Assembly: GCA_037141915.1 (NCBI GenBank)
Contig: JBAXBP010000046.1
Coordinates: 1 to 21,901 of the forward strand
Direction of reading: 5' to 3'
Length of the DNA stretch: 21,901 bases
Source: CAIRDP01 sp037141915
Lineage (GTDB): Bacteria > Bacteroidota > Bacteroidia > Bacteroidales > FEN-979
Below the pieces are notes generated by a model. It saw nothing but the letters and a program-made list of their open reading frames with translations, searched no databases and had not been told where the DNA came from. Position numbers and translations under genes: made by a program. Below are positions 7,383-14,105 of the stretch, in pieces (position 1 is the first letter of the stretch; every line of letters begins with the position of its first letter).

Positions 7383-8330
7383 ATGCAAAACGTGCTTACG
7401 AAAACCAGCTTCAGTTTCCCGGGACAGAAATCCTTGTATAAAGGAAAAGTCAGGGATGTGTATAATATAGACGATAAATACCTTGTGATGGTGGCCAGTG
7501 ACAGGATCTCAGCGTTCGATGTTGTGCTCCCGAAAGGAATTCCATACAAGGGGCAGGTCCTGAACCAGATCGCATCGAAGTTCCTTGATGCCATGGCCGA
7601 TATCTGCCCGAACTGGAAAATCTCCAGCCCTGATCCGAACGTGACTATCGGCAGGTTCTGTAAGATATATCCTGTTGAGATGATCATACGAGGATATCTT
7701 ACCGGCAGTTCCTGGCGCACCTATCAAAAGGGAGAAAGGCTGATCTGCGGTGTACCGGTCCCCGACGGGATGAAGGAACACCAGAGGTTCTCCGATCCAA
7801 TCATCACGCCCACCACCAAAGCGGCTGCCGGCCATGATGAGGATATAACCGAAGAAGAACTGCTTGCAAAAGGGATCATCCCTAAGGAAGAATACGAACT
7901 GATCAAGAAATACACTTACGCCATCTTCAAAAGGGGAACGGAGATCGCTGCAAAACACGGACTCATCCTGGTCGATACGAAATATGAATTCGGTAAGGGC
8001 GACGACGGGAAGATCTATCTCTGCGACGAGATCCATACACCTGATTCTTCACGGTATTTTTACCTCGAAGGATACGAGGAAAGGCAGGCTAAAGGCGAAC
8101 AGCAGAGGCAGCTTTCCAAGGAATTCGTAAGGGAGTGGCTCATGGCAAACAACTTTATGGGTAACAAAGGACAAACGGTTCCCGACATGCCCGATTCTTT
8201 TGTCAACGAGATCACCGAACGCTATATCGAACTTTACGAGAGGATCACCGGTGAAACATTCCAGCGCTCCGACACTTCCGCGATTGAGAAACGGATTGAG
8301 GCTAATATACTATCCTTCTTAAGTTGCTAA
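7383..8330 (+). CDS. purC: Phosphoribosylaminoimidazole-succinocarboxamide synthase (SAICAR synthase)
   Basis: This 315-residue enzyme joins CAIR and aspartate with ATP in purine biosynthesis. Visible family motifs are LYKGKVRDVY (18-27), VASDRISAFDVVLP (37-50), VEMIIRGYLTGSSWRTY (98-114), SDPIITPTTKA (137-147), the LILVDTKYEFG segment near 193-203 and CDEIHTPDSSRYF near 213-225. The length suits the longer form of PurC seen in Bacteroidota. ATG 7383 follows the promoter box at 7358 and gives a full N-terminus. It is apparently monocistronic: a 159-base repeat-rich spacer separates it from the next gene. The stop is directly followed by a fragment of a short repeat family (8331-8344). Confidence 0.97.
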   Translation: MQNVLTKTSFSFPGQKSLYKGKVRDVYNIDDKYLVMVASDRISAFDVVLPKGIPYKGQVLNQIASKFLDAMADICPNWKISSPDPNVTIGRFCKIYPVEMIIRGYLTGSSWRTYQKGERLICGVPVPDGMKEHQRFSDPIITPTTKAAAGHDEDITEEELLAKGIIPKEEYELIKKYTYAIFKRGTEIAAKHGLILVDTKYEFGKGDDGKIYLCDEIHTPDSSRYFYLEGYEERQAKGEQQRQLSKEFVREWLMANNFMGNKGQTVPDMPDSFVNEITERYIELYERITGETFQRSDTSAIEKRIEANILSFLSC

Positions 8331-8489
8331 GTAGCGCAATAGCGTTCGACGAAGCCGTAATGAGCACGCAAATAAAATAAGCAATTGGTGCGAATAAATT
8401 CGAAAATCAAAATTCGTTATTCGATTATTCGATTATTCAAATTAATCTCAACATTCAACAATCAATATTCAATATTTGAAATTCTATAA
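8331..8489. repeat. Repeat-rich AT-rich spacer after purC
   Basis: Right after the purC stop, GTAGCGCAATAGCG (8331-8344) resembles the minus strand of the inverted array near 17896-17910. Further on, an 8-bp unit TTATTCGA occurs at 8417-8424 and 8425-8432, with TTATTCAA at 8433-8440, then looser ATTCAA/ATCAAT copies to about 8475. An AATATTTG sequence (8469-8476) is one mismatch from a -7 box and lies 14 bases before the next start codon. No gene is visible here. Confidence 0.6.
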
Positions 8490-9698
8490 ATGATCCCTTT
8501 CTCCCCTCCCCGCATGGACCAGCGCATCGTTGATGAAGTCGTCGATACGCTGTATTCAGGCTGGATAACAACCGGTCCGAAGACCAAGAGGTTCGAGAAA
8601 CTGCTTACCGCTTACGGAGGCCAGAAGGCGACTTTATGCCTCAATTCGGCAACAGCCGGGCTGGAGCTTGTACTGCACTGGTTCGGGGTCGGTCCTGGTG
8701 ACGAGGTCATAGTGCCTGCTTATACATACAATGCCACGGCCAACGTGGTGGTGCATTGCGGGGCGACCGTGGTTTTTGTCGATTCTTCCGAAGATTTCAA
8801 CATCAGCGCCGGGGCAATTGAAAAAGCCATCAGCCCGAGAACGAAGGTCATTATACCGGTGGATATCGGGGGCTGGCCCTGTGATTATGATGCGATCAAC
8901 GCATTGGTAACCCGCTCCGACATCCGCAGTCAGTTCAAACCAAATTCAAAAGAACAGGAGCAGCTTGGAAGGATTTTAATCCTTTCCGATGCCGCCCATT
9001 CCATTGGAGGGAATTACAAGGGAAAGAACGTGGGAAGCCTCACCGATATCACCGTGTATTCATTCCATGCAGTGAAAAACCTCACGACTGCCGAGGGGGG
9101 GGCGATCTGTTTCAACCTGCCTGATCCCTTCGACAACCAGCAGCTTTACCAGAGGTTGAACACGAAATCCCTGCACGGGCAGACCAAGGATGCGCTGGCC
9201 AAAAACCAGATCGGCAACTGGAGGTACGATATTGTTGAAGCAGGTTACAAATGTAACATGACCGATATCCAGGCATCCATGGGCCTGGTTGAGATACAGC
9301 GGTATGAAGAGGATATGCTGGTGAGGCGCAAGCACATACTCGACCGCTACAGGGATGCATTATCCAAATATTCATGGGCTGAAATCCCCTTGTACGAAAC
9401 CCCTGACTGTCATTCGTCTTATCATCTTTTTTTACTGCGGATAAGGGAAGCGACGGAAAGCCGGCGTGACCAGGTAATACAAGAGATCTTCAGGCAGGAG
9501 GTTGCGGTAAACGTGCATTTTGTTCCCCTGCCCATGATGACTTATTACAAATCCCTGGGTTACCGCATGGAGGATTATCCCGTGGCTTACAATAATTATT
9601 CCAGGGAGATCACACTCCCGGTTTACTACGACCTCACCGATGATATGGTGGATGAAGTAGTAAGGGCGGTGGTAAACGCCATGAATCGTGAATCGTGA
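8490..9698 (+). CDS. DegT/DnrJ/EryC1/StrS family PLP-dependent sugar aminotransferase
   Basis: This 402-residue enzyme belongs to the fold-type I aminotransferases that add an amino group to keto-sugar nucleotides for surface glycans. Motifs: GWITTGPKTKRFE (24-36), NSATAGLELVL (52-62), GDEVIVPAYTYNATAN (70-85), the PLP-ring Asp in SDAAHS (D167), and the Schiff-base Lys in SFHAVKNLTTAEGG (K196). An extra segment (about 141-160) before the SDAAH motif is longer than in many relatives. The last codons (NRES) and the TGA stop are supplied by a 7-bp tandem repeat that runs on to the next gene, so the native C-terminus may have been altered by repeat growth. With the next gene, a phosphosugar transferase, it suggests synthesis and membrane loading of an amino sugar (inference). 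Confidence 0.93.
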   Translation: MIPFSPPRMDQRIVDEVVDTLYSGWITTGPKTKRFEKLLTAYGGQKATLCLNSATAGLELVLHWFGVGPGDEVIVPAYTYNATANVVVHCGATVVFVDSSEDFNISAGAIEKAISPRTKVIIPVDIGGWPCDYDAINALVTRSDIRSQFKPNSKEQEQLGRILILSDAAHSIGGNYKGKNVGSLTDITVYSFHAVKNLTTAEGGAICFNLPDPFDNQQLYQRLNTKSLHGQTKDALAKNQIGNWRYDIVEAGYKCNMTDIQASMGLVEIQRYEEDMLVRRKHILDRYRDALSKYSWAEIPLYETPDCHSSYHLFLLRIREATESRRDQVIQEIFRQEVAVNVHFVPLPMMTYYKSLGYRMEDYPVAYNNYSREITLPVYYDLTDDMVDEVVRAVVNAMNRES

Positions 9699-9723
9699 AT
9701 CGTGAACCGTGAACCGTGAACCG
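9682..9723 (+). repeat. Heptamer tandem array (TGAATCG)3(TGAACCG)3
   Basis: Six exact 7-bp units run without interruption: three TGAATCG (9682-9702), then three TGAACCG (9703-9723). The array covers the last aminotransferase codons, provides its stop (TGA 9696-9698), and ends two bases before the next ATG at 9726. Because the period is 7, TGA falls in all three plus-strand frames within three units. Confidence 0.95.
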
Positions 9724-9725
9724 GA

Positions 9726-10310
9726 ATGATACGTTTTTTCGACATAGTATTTTCACTCTTTGGGCTGATCATCTGCTTTCCCTTATTCATTATCATCGCT
9801 TTATGTATTACCCTTGATTCAAAGGGAGGTGTATTTTACACCCAAACCCGCGTGGGTAAAGGCAATAAGGATTTCAGGCTGCTCAAGTTCCGCTCAATGA
9901 GAACCGACAGCGACAAAAAGATCGGGCTCACCATCGGCAGCCGCGACAGCAGGATCACCGGAGTTGGATATTATTTACGCAGGCTTAAGCTTGATGAACT
10001 TCCCCAGCTTATCAACGTGCTGAAAGGCGAAATGAGCCTGGTCGGCCCAAGGCCTGAGATCAGGAAGTATGTCGATCTGTATTCTGACGAACAAAGGAGA
10101 GTGCTGAAAGTAAAGCCCGGTATCACTGATTATGCCTCGCTGGAATATATCAACGAGAACGAAATCCTCGGGAAATCATCCCATCCCGAAAAGGATTATA
10201 TTGAAAGTATCATGCCAGCTAAGATTGCACTGAACATGAAGTTCATTAATGATCCCAGCCTTTCAAACTATTTCAGGGTACTATTATTGACATTCAGAAA
10301 AATATTCTGA
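9726..10310 (+). CDS. Phosphosugar (undecaprenyl-phosphate) transferase, PglC/WcaJ catalytic-domain family
   Basis: This 194-residue protein has the size of the minimal monotopic phosphoglycosyl transferases (PglC-like), which move a sugar-1-phosphate from a nucleotide sugar to a polyprenyl phosphate and start glycan assembly at the inner membrane. One hydrophobic segment (5-29, with a Pro at 19) fits the reentrant membrane helix. Catalytic-region motifs are VFYTQTRVGKGNKDF (36-50), LLKFRSMRTD (52-61), the Asp-Glu dyad in LDELPQLINVLKGEMS (D90, E91), VGPRPE (106-111) and KPGITDYASLEY (130-141). It lacks the extra N-terminal membrane domain of WcaJ itself. It starts 27 bases after the aminotransferase stop, across the heptamer array, and is probably co-transcribed. 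An amino sugar made by the neighbour may be its substrate (inference). Confidence 0.92.
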   Translation: MIRFFDIVFSLFGLIICFPLFIIIALCITLDSKGGVFYTQTRVGKGNKDFRLLKFRSMRTDSDKKIGLTIGSRDSRITGVGYYLRRLKLDELPQLINVLKGEMSLVGPRPEIRKYVDLYSDEQRRVLKVKPGITDYASLEYINENEILGKSSHPEKDYIESIMPAKIALNMKFINDPSLSNYFRVLLLTFRKIF

Positions 10311-10332
10311 CCTGAGATCAGAACTAATCTGT

Positions 10333-11610
10333 TTATTTAGGAAGCAGCTGAGGTTCTGTCGTTCCAAGAAGAATGGATTCTGAAGAAGGTAAAGGCAGTC
10401 CGGTATTTTCATTCCTTCCCTGGAGTATATACCTGGGCATGCTGTCGTTCACCTGATCAACCGCCAGTTTACAGAGTTTTCCAATATCTCCTCCTTTGAC
10501 CCTGTTCCAGATCATGCTGAGTTTGGTACCCGGGAATTCAGTGAACATCGCATAATCGCCATCGCTGTCGCCTGCCGTGAACAAGGGATCCCAGTTCTTC
10601 CCGGTTTCTGATTTTATTTTTTGGTTTACAGCTTCGACTTTACCGTGTTTGAATGTTTTAACCCATCCTGCCTTGTATTCGGGGATGATCCTGCCGTCGT
10701 TCCCGGTCTCAAGATCCATCGCGATCACATGATCGGCCGGCAGGTTGTAGCCGTAAGCCCCGACTCCCGAAAATGCTTCGACAACAGGTTTGTAACTTGC
10801 CGAAACAATAAAAACATCGATGCCGTGGCTTTGCAGGGCCGAGAAAAGGTCCTGTATTTCGGGGATCACACGCAGGCCAGTCCGGTATGAGCAGGCAAGA
10901 ATGCCTGAACTTGTTTTCAAGCCCGGGGGCGACAGTAGGGTTTCTTTGCCGATACGGTTGGCGAGTTCACAGGAAACAGCCTCGCCGGCCATGAGTTTAA
11001 CTTCAGAAGGGGTAAATCCGGAAAACAAATAGATCACCCAGGTCAGGGCGTATTCCTCTCCTATTCCCCGGGCATCTCCATAACCTTCGAAGAGAAAAAT
11101 CAATTTAGCAATGAAATCCTGGTATTGAGGACTATAGCGTATTTCTTCAAGGCTCTTTTTGCCCGCCATCCCCGAAAAATTATCATACAGGAAAGCATAG
11201 TCGTTGAAAAGATCCTGGTTAATGCCGGCAAGTTCAATTTTCTTATTGTCCTCCGTCAATTGCCTGACCCCGTTGATCTCGTCTTTCAGCAATCCCCTGA
11301 ACTGCTCCTTGGTCATTTTATAACGCAGGTTGAACATCTGGAAGCGCATCAGGGCTTCTTCCACATCGAAATGGGCGCAGGTCTGATCCCAGTCAAATAC
11401 AGCATATGGGGCCTTGTTCTTATCATAATATTTGCCGCCCAGACCGTTATCATTTATAAATTTATTCAAAACAGTGTAATTTCGTTCAGACCAGTTCAGC
11501 CTGTCGAGGGGCTTTGAAGTCGTATTTTCTTGTTTCGAATTATTGCAGGAAGTCAAAATCAGTCCTGCCATCAGGACAGGGAAAAACCATTCTTTTATTT
11601 TCGGCATCAT
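10333..11610 (-). CDS. HAD-superfamily phosphatase-like lipoprotein
   Basis: This 425-residue protein has a lipoprotein signal: a basic start, a hydrophobic run and a lipobox ending in Cys22 (LTSC), so it should be lipid-anchored in the envelope. The HAD core is intact: motif I DWDQT (D73, D75), motif II Ser in VSAS (268-271), Lys near 321-324, and motif III/IV GDSDGD (347-352). A large alpha-helical insert between motifs I and II (about 85-250) is a cap domain. The arrangement resembles secreted phosphorylcholine or phosphoethanolamine phosphatases such as PchP, but the exact substrate cannot be read. ATG 11610 and 11607 are both possible; the lipobox works with either. It converges on the sugar transferase gene (22 bases) and diverges from cinA. 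Confidence 0.82.
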   Translation of the reverse strand: MMPKIKEWFFPVLMAGLILTSCNNSKQENTTSKPLDRLNWSERNYTVLNKFINDNGLGGKYYDKNKAPYAVFDWDQTCAHFDVEEALMRFQMFNLRYKMTKEQFRGLLKDEINGVRQLTEDNKKIELAGINQDLFNDYAFLYDNFSGMAGKKSLEEIRYSPQYQDFIAKLIFLFEGYGDARGIGEEYALTWVIYLFSGFTPSEVKLMAGEAVSCELANRIGKETLLSPPGLKTSSGILACSYRTGLRVIPEIQDLFSALQSHGIDVFIVSASYKPVVEAFSGVGAYGYNLPADHVIAMDLETGNDGRIIPEYKAGWVKTFKHGKVEAVNQKIKSETGKNWDPLFTAGDSDGDYAMFTEFPGTKLSMIWNRVKGGDIGKLCKLAVDQVNDSMPRYILQGRNENTGLPLPSSESILLGTTEPQLLPK

Positions 11611-11632
11611 CGTGTAAATTTTTCGGGAGGTT

Positions 11633-11640
11633 CAAAAATA
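11633..11640 (-). promoter_or_regulatory. -7 promoter box for the HAD lipoprotein gene
   Basis: The minus strand reads TATTTTTG, matching TAnnTTTG, 22 bases before the ATG at 11610. Confidence 0.45.
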
Positions 11641-11676
11641 AGTATTATTCCCGTTCTTCTATTCCGAAATTATTTC

Positions 11677-11684
11677 AATCTTTG
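11677..11684 (+). promoter_or_regulatory. Possible -7 box for cinA (one mismatch)
   Basis: AATCTTTG differs from TAnnTTTG by its first base only and lies four bases before the cinA ATG at 11689. If used, the transcript would be nearly leaderless, which makes this call weak. Confidence 0.25.
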
Positions 11685-11688
11685 TTCC

Positions 11689-12954
11689 ATGAATATCGAG
11701 ATCATCAACATAGGTGACGAACTCCTGATAGGTCAGGTTGTTAACACCAATGCTTCCTGGATGGGAGAGCAACTGAGTCTTGCCGGGTTTAAAGTGCATC
11801 AGTTTACCATTATCGGGGATACCCGGGAGCACATCCTGGAAGCCTTGTGGAGAGCGGGTGAACGCAGCGAGGTAGTTCTTATTTCCGGTGGCATTGGTCC
11901 TACAAAAGATGACATCACCAAAACGACCTTATGCGATTTCTTCGGGACCAGGCTGGTTTTCAATGAGGAAGCTTACAAGGATGTTGAAGCGCTTTTTGCC
12001 CGCCGCGGGTACGCAGTCACCGAGTTGAACCGGCAACAGGCATTCATGCCCGAGGAATGCGTGAGCATTGTCAATAATTTCGGGACTGCCAGGGGAATGT
12101 GGTTTGAAAAGGACATTCCGGTTCCGGGCAGGCAGGGCAAGACCATCTATGTTTCCATGCCTGGCGTACCTTTTGAGATGCAGGCTATGATGAAAGATTA
12201 CATCATCCCCGAATTAACAACGAGATTCCATCCGAAGTCAATATACCATAAAACTATCCTTACCCAGGGGATAGGTGAATCTTTTCTTGCCCAGATCATT
12301 GAAGAATGGGAGAATAACCTGCCCCAGTCTATTAAGCTGGCATACCTGCCCCAGCCCGGAATGGTCCGCCTGCGGCTTAGCGGCACCGGAGATGACGAGA
12401 CTTCAGTGCATGCCCTTGTGGAAGAGGAAGCAAACAAATTGTCTTTCTTGATCCCTGAATATATTTATGGTACTGATGATGACCGCCTTGAGGCCCTTGT
12501 CGGGAAACTTCTGAAGGAAAAGAACTGCAGCCTGGCTACCGCTGAAAGCTGCACGGGGGGTTATATTGCTCACCTGATTACCAGCGTTCCGGGAAGTTCG
12601 GCATACTTTAAAGGATCCATTATTGCCTATGGCAATGACGTGAAAGAACAGATGCTGGGGGTAATGCCCGAGACATTGGAGGAATTCGGGGCTGTGAGCG
12701 CAGAAGTGGTTACCGAAATGGCTATCGGGGCACAAACCAATCTCAATGTTGACTACGTGATCTCCATTTCCGGCATTGCCGGCCCTGAAGGCGGGACCAA
12801 AGACAAACCGGTGGGGACGACCTGGATAGCCATTGCCACACCTGATGAAGTTTTTACAAAACAATATCTTTTCGGTGACAGCCGCGACCGCAATATCCGT
12901 CGTGCCGCCCTTCAGGCACTGAATCTCCTGAGAAAGAACCTGATTGAAAAATAA
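11689..12954 (+). CDS. cinA: CinA family protein (nicotinamide mononucleotide deamidase-related)
   Basis: This 421-residue protein has the two CinA domains. The N-terminal molybdopterin-binding-like (COG1058) domain shows IEIINIGDELLIGQVVNTNA (3-22) and LISGGIGPTKDDITK near 64-78. The C-terminal PncC-like domain has LATAESCTGGYIAHL starting near 282, with the AESCTGG active-site motif at 285-291, then SAYFKGSIIAYGNDVK and ISGIAGPEGGTKDKPVGT. The family recycles pyridine nucleotides: the C-terminal domain deamidates nicotinamide mononucleotide, and the N-terminal domain is a COG1058 pyrophosphatase in some members. I chose ATG 11689 because the motif-bearing N-terminus begins there; the frame remains open upstream to 11530, but that part overlaps the divergent gene and is not family-like. 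rpmB follows after 92 bases. Confidence 0.95.
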   Translation: MNIEIINIGDELLIGQVVNTNASWMGEQLSLAGFKVHQFTIIGDTREHILEALWRAGERSEVVLISGGIGPTKDDITKTTLCDFFGTRLVFNEEAYKDVEALFARRGYAVTELNRQQAFMPEECVSIVNNFGTARGMWFEKDIPVPGRQGKTIYVSMPGVPFEMQAMMKDYIIPELTTRFHPKSIYHKTILTQGIGESFLAQIIEEWENNLPQSIKLAYLPQPGMVRLRLSGTGDDETSVHALVEEEANKLSFLIPEYIYGTDDDRLEALVGKLLKEKNCSLATAESCTGGYIAHLITSVPGSSAYFKGSIIAYGNDVKEQMLGVMPETLEEFGAVSAEVVTEMAIGAQTNLNVDYVISISGIAGPEGGTKDKPVGTTWIAIATPDEVFTKQYLFGDSRDRNIRRAALQALNLLRKNLIEK

Positions 12955-12979
12955 GTACCATGTACATTTTTGAAAAGAA

Positions 12980-13012
12980 TTTGGCAGTGTAAAAACGATT
13001 TCCTACATTTGC
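12980..13012 (+). promoter_or_regulatory. rpmB promoter with both -33 and -7 boxes
   Basis: TTTG at 12980-12983 and TACATTTGC at 13004-13012 are separated by 20 bases and match the Bacteroidota vegetative promoter (TTTG, TAnnTTTGY). This is the best-formed promoter in the window, as expected for a ribosomal protein gene; the leader to ATG 13047 is about 30 bases. Confidence 0.75.
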
Positions 13013-13046
13013 ACTCCCATTTTAAAAATATAATACCAATCAAGCC

Positions 13047-13286
13047 ATGGCAAGGATTTGTGAAATAACGGGTAAAAGCTCAATGAGAGGGAACAAGGTT
13101 TCTCATTCAAATCATAAGACAAAACGCGTATTCAGCGCGAATCTTCAGACTAAGAAGTTTTTTATTCCTGAAGAAAATAAAGAAATTACAATCAGGGTTT
13201 CGGCTGAAGGTATCAGGCACATCAACAAAAATGGTGTCTACGCTACTATCAAGAAAGCAAGAGAAAAAGGTTATTTATCTAAATAA
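13047..13286 (+). CDS. rpmB: 50S ribosomal protein L28
   Basis: This 79-residue protein is full-length L28 of the large ribosomal subunit: MARICEITGKS (1-11), GNKVSHSNHKTKR (15-27), SANLQTKKF (30-38) and the ending GVYATIKKAREKGYL (63-77) are characteristic. It keeps only one Cys (5), so it appears to be a zinc-free form. It has its own strong promoter and is followed after 16 bases by an intrinsic terminator, so it is monocistronic here. In many Bacteroidota, rpmG (L33) and a DUF4295 gene follow rpmB directly (from memory); neither is present here. Confidence 0.98.
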   Translation: MARICEITGKSSMRGNKVSHSNHKTKRVFSANLQTKKFFIPEENKEITIRVSAEGIRHINKNGVYATIKKAREKGYLSK

Positions 13287-13302
13287 GTATTTTTACAGGC
13301 TG

Positions 13303-13339
13303 AAAAAGGCTGACGCATTAACCATGCGTCAGCCTTTTT
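13303..13339 (+). terminator. Intrinsic terminator after rpmB
   Basis: A perfect 16-bp stem (13303-13318 with 13324-13339) closes the five-base loop TAACC. The core GGCTGACGCAT pairs with ATGCGTCAGCC and ends in TTTTT. The matching A-run on the left side would let it work in both directions. Confidence 0.93.
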
Positions 13340-13387
13340 CTTTTAAAGCATCAAATTCCGGCGGAAATAAATTCCAGGAATCCTCGT

Positions 13388-13395
13388 TATCTTTA
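13388..13395 (+). promoter_or_regulatory. Possible -7 box for the regulatory-domain/receptor operon
   Basis: TATCTTTA differs from TAnnTTTG by its last base and lies 23 bases before the ATG at 13419. The strong terminator just upstream means this operon must have its own promoter. Confidence 0.3.
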
Positions 13396-13418
13396 TCACC
13401 CGTATCTGTTACCTGCGC

Positions 13419-14105
13419 ATGACCTTAAGGAAAGTTATTCTTGCAATTACCCTCGCTTTAATTTGCAGCGTCAACGGGCTTTACGCGCAGGAGAAACCAG
13501 CTGATGAGAAAAAAAATTCCGACGAAAGACTGGTACAGTTTTCGGGGATAACCATCACCGCCGACAGTCTTAATCCTGTTCCCTATACCAAAATACTGGT
13601 AAAGAACTCCAACTACGGCACATCCAGTGATGTTTACGGGTTCTTCTCTTTCGTTGCACACCAGAGGGACACTGTCCTTTTCACCGCCATCGGTTTCAGG
13701 CCTGCGTCCTTCATTATCCCCGACACTATAACCCAGAAAAAATATTCCCTCCTACAACTGATGACGAACGACACCCTCACCCTTCCGGCTGCCATTATAT
13801 TCCCCTGGCCCACCCTGGATGATTTTAAACGTGCTTTCATTGAGACCAGGATCCCGGATGACGAATATGAAATTGCAAAGAAAAACCTGGATGTTTACAA
13901 TCTGAGGCTGGCCGCACTTGATTATCCCATGGATGCCCGCATGAATTACAACAACTATATCGAAAACACCACCTCCAGGCTATACTATTTCGGGCAGCAG
14001 CAACCATTCAACATTTTCAATCCTTTCGCCTGGGCCCAGTTCGTAAAAGCCTGGAAAGACGGGAAATTCAAAAAGAAGGAAGAACGGCTCAAAGAACAGC
14101 AATGA
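13419..14105 (+). CDS. Exported carboxypeptidase-regulatory-like domain protein
   Basis: This 228-residue protein starts with a clear signal peptide (MTLRKVILAITLALICSVNG, cleavage likely after LYAQ, residue 24). Residues about 40-110 form a carboxypeptidase-regulatory-like beta-sandwich: ITADSLNPVPYTKILVKN, then YGTSSDVYGFFSFV and VLFTAIGFRPASF, the same pattern as the N-terminal domain of the receptor encoded next. The rest (about 125-228) is polar, predicted helical, Asn/Tyr-rich and ends in a Lys/Glu-rich tail; I do not recognise it. It overlaps the receptor gene by four bases (ATGA), so translation is coupled and the two products probably act together at the outer membrane or in the periplasm. 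No lipobox Cys is seen. Confidence 0.85.
   Translation: MTLRKVILAITLALICSVNGLYAQEKPADEKKNSDERLVQFSGITITADSLNPVPYTKILVKNSNYGTSSDVYGFFSFVAHQRDTVLFTAIGFRPASFIIPDTITQKKYSLLQLMTNDTLTLPAAIIFPWPTLDDFKRAFIETRIPDDEYEIAKKNLDVYNLRLAALDYPMDARMNYNNYIENTTSRLYYFGQQQPFNIFNPFAWAQFVKAWKDGKFKKKEERLKEQQ

Noticed and set aside
7509..8036. 175-codon open frame antisense to purC
   Set aside because: It lies wholly within purC, shows no family motif and arises from codon bias of the real gene.
9682..9723. CRISPR array
   Set aside because: Units are 7 bp in direct contact with no spacers, and no cas gene is present.
10295..10309. CAGAA...TTCTG inverted repeat at the end of the phosphosugar transferase gene
   Set aside because: A five-pair, AT-rich stem inside the coding sequence without a T-run is not convincing as a terminator.
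2487..10310. A single polysaccharide or secondary-metabolite gene cluster
   Set aside because: The glycan-type genes are on both strands and separated by purC and a toxin-antitoxin pair; no polymerase, flippase or export gene is present.
11530..11688. 53-codon N-terminal extension of cinA
   Set aside because: It overlaps the divergent lipoprotein gene and its promoter box, and its sequence is not CinA-like; the family N-terminus begins at 11689.
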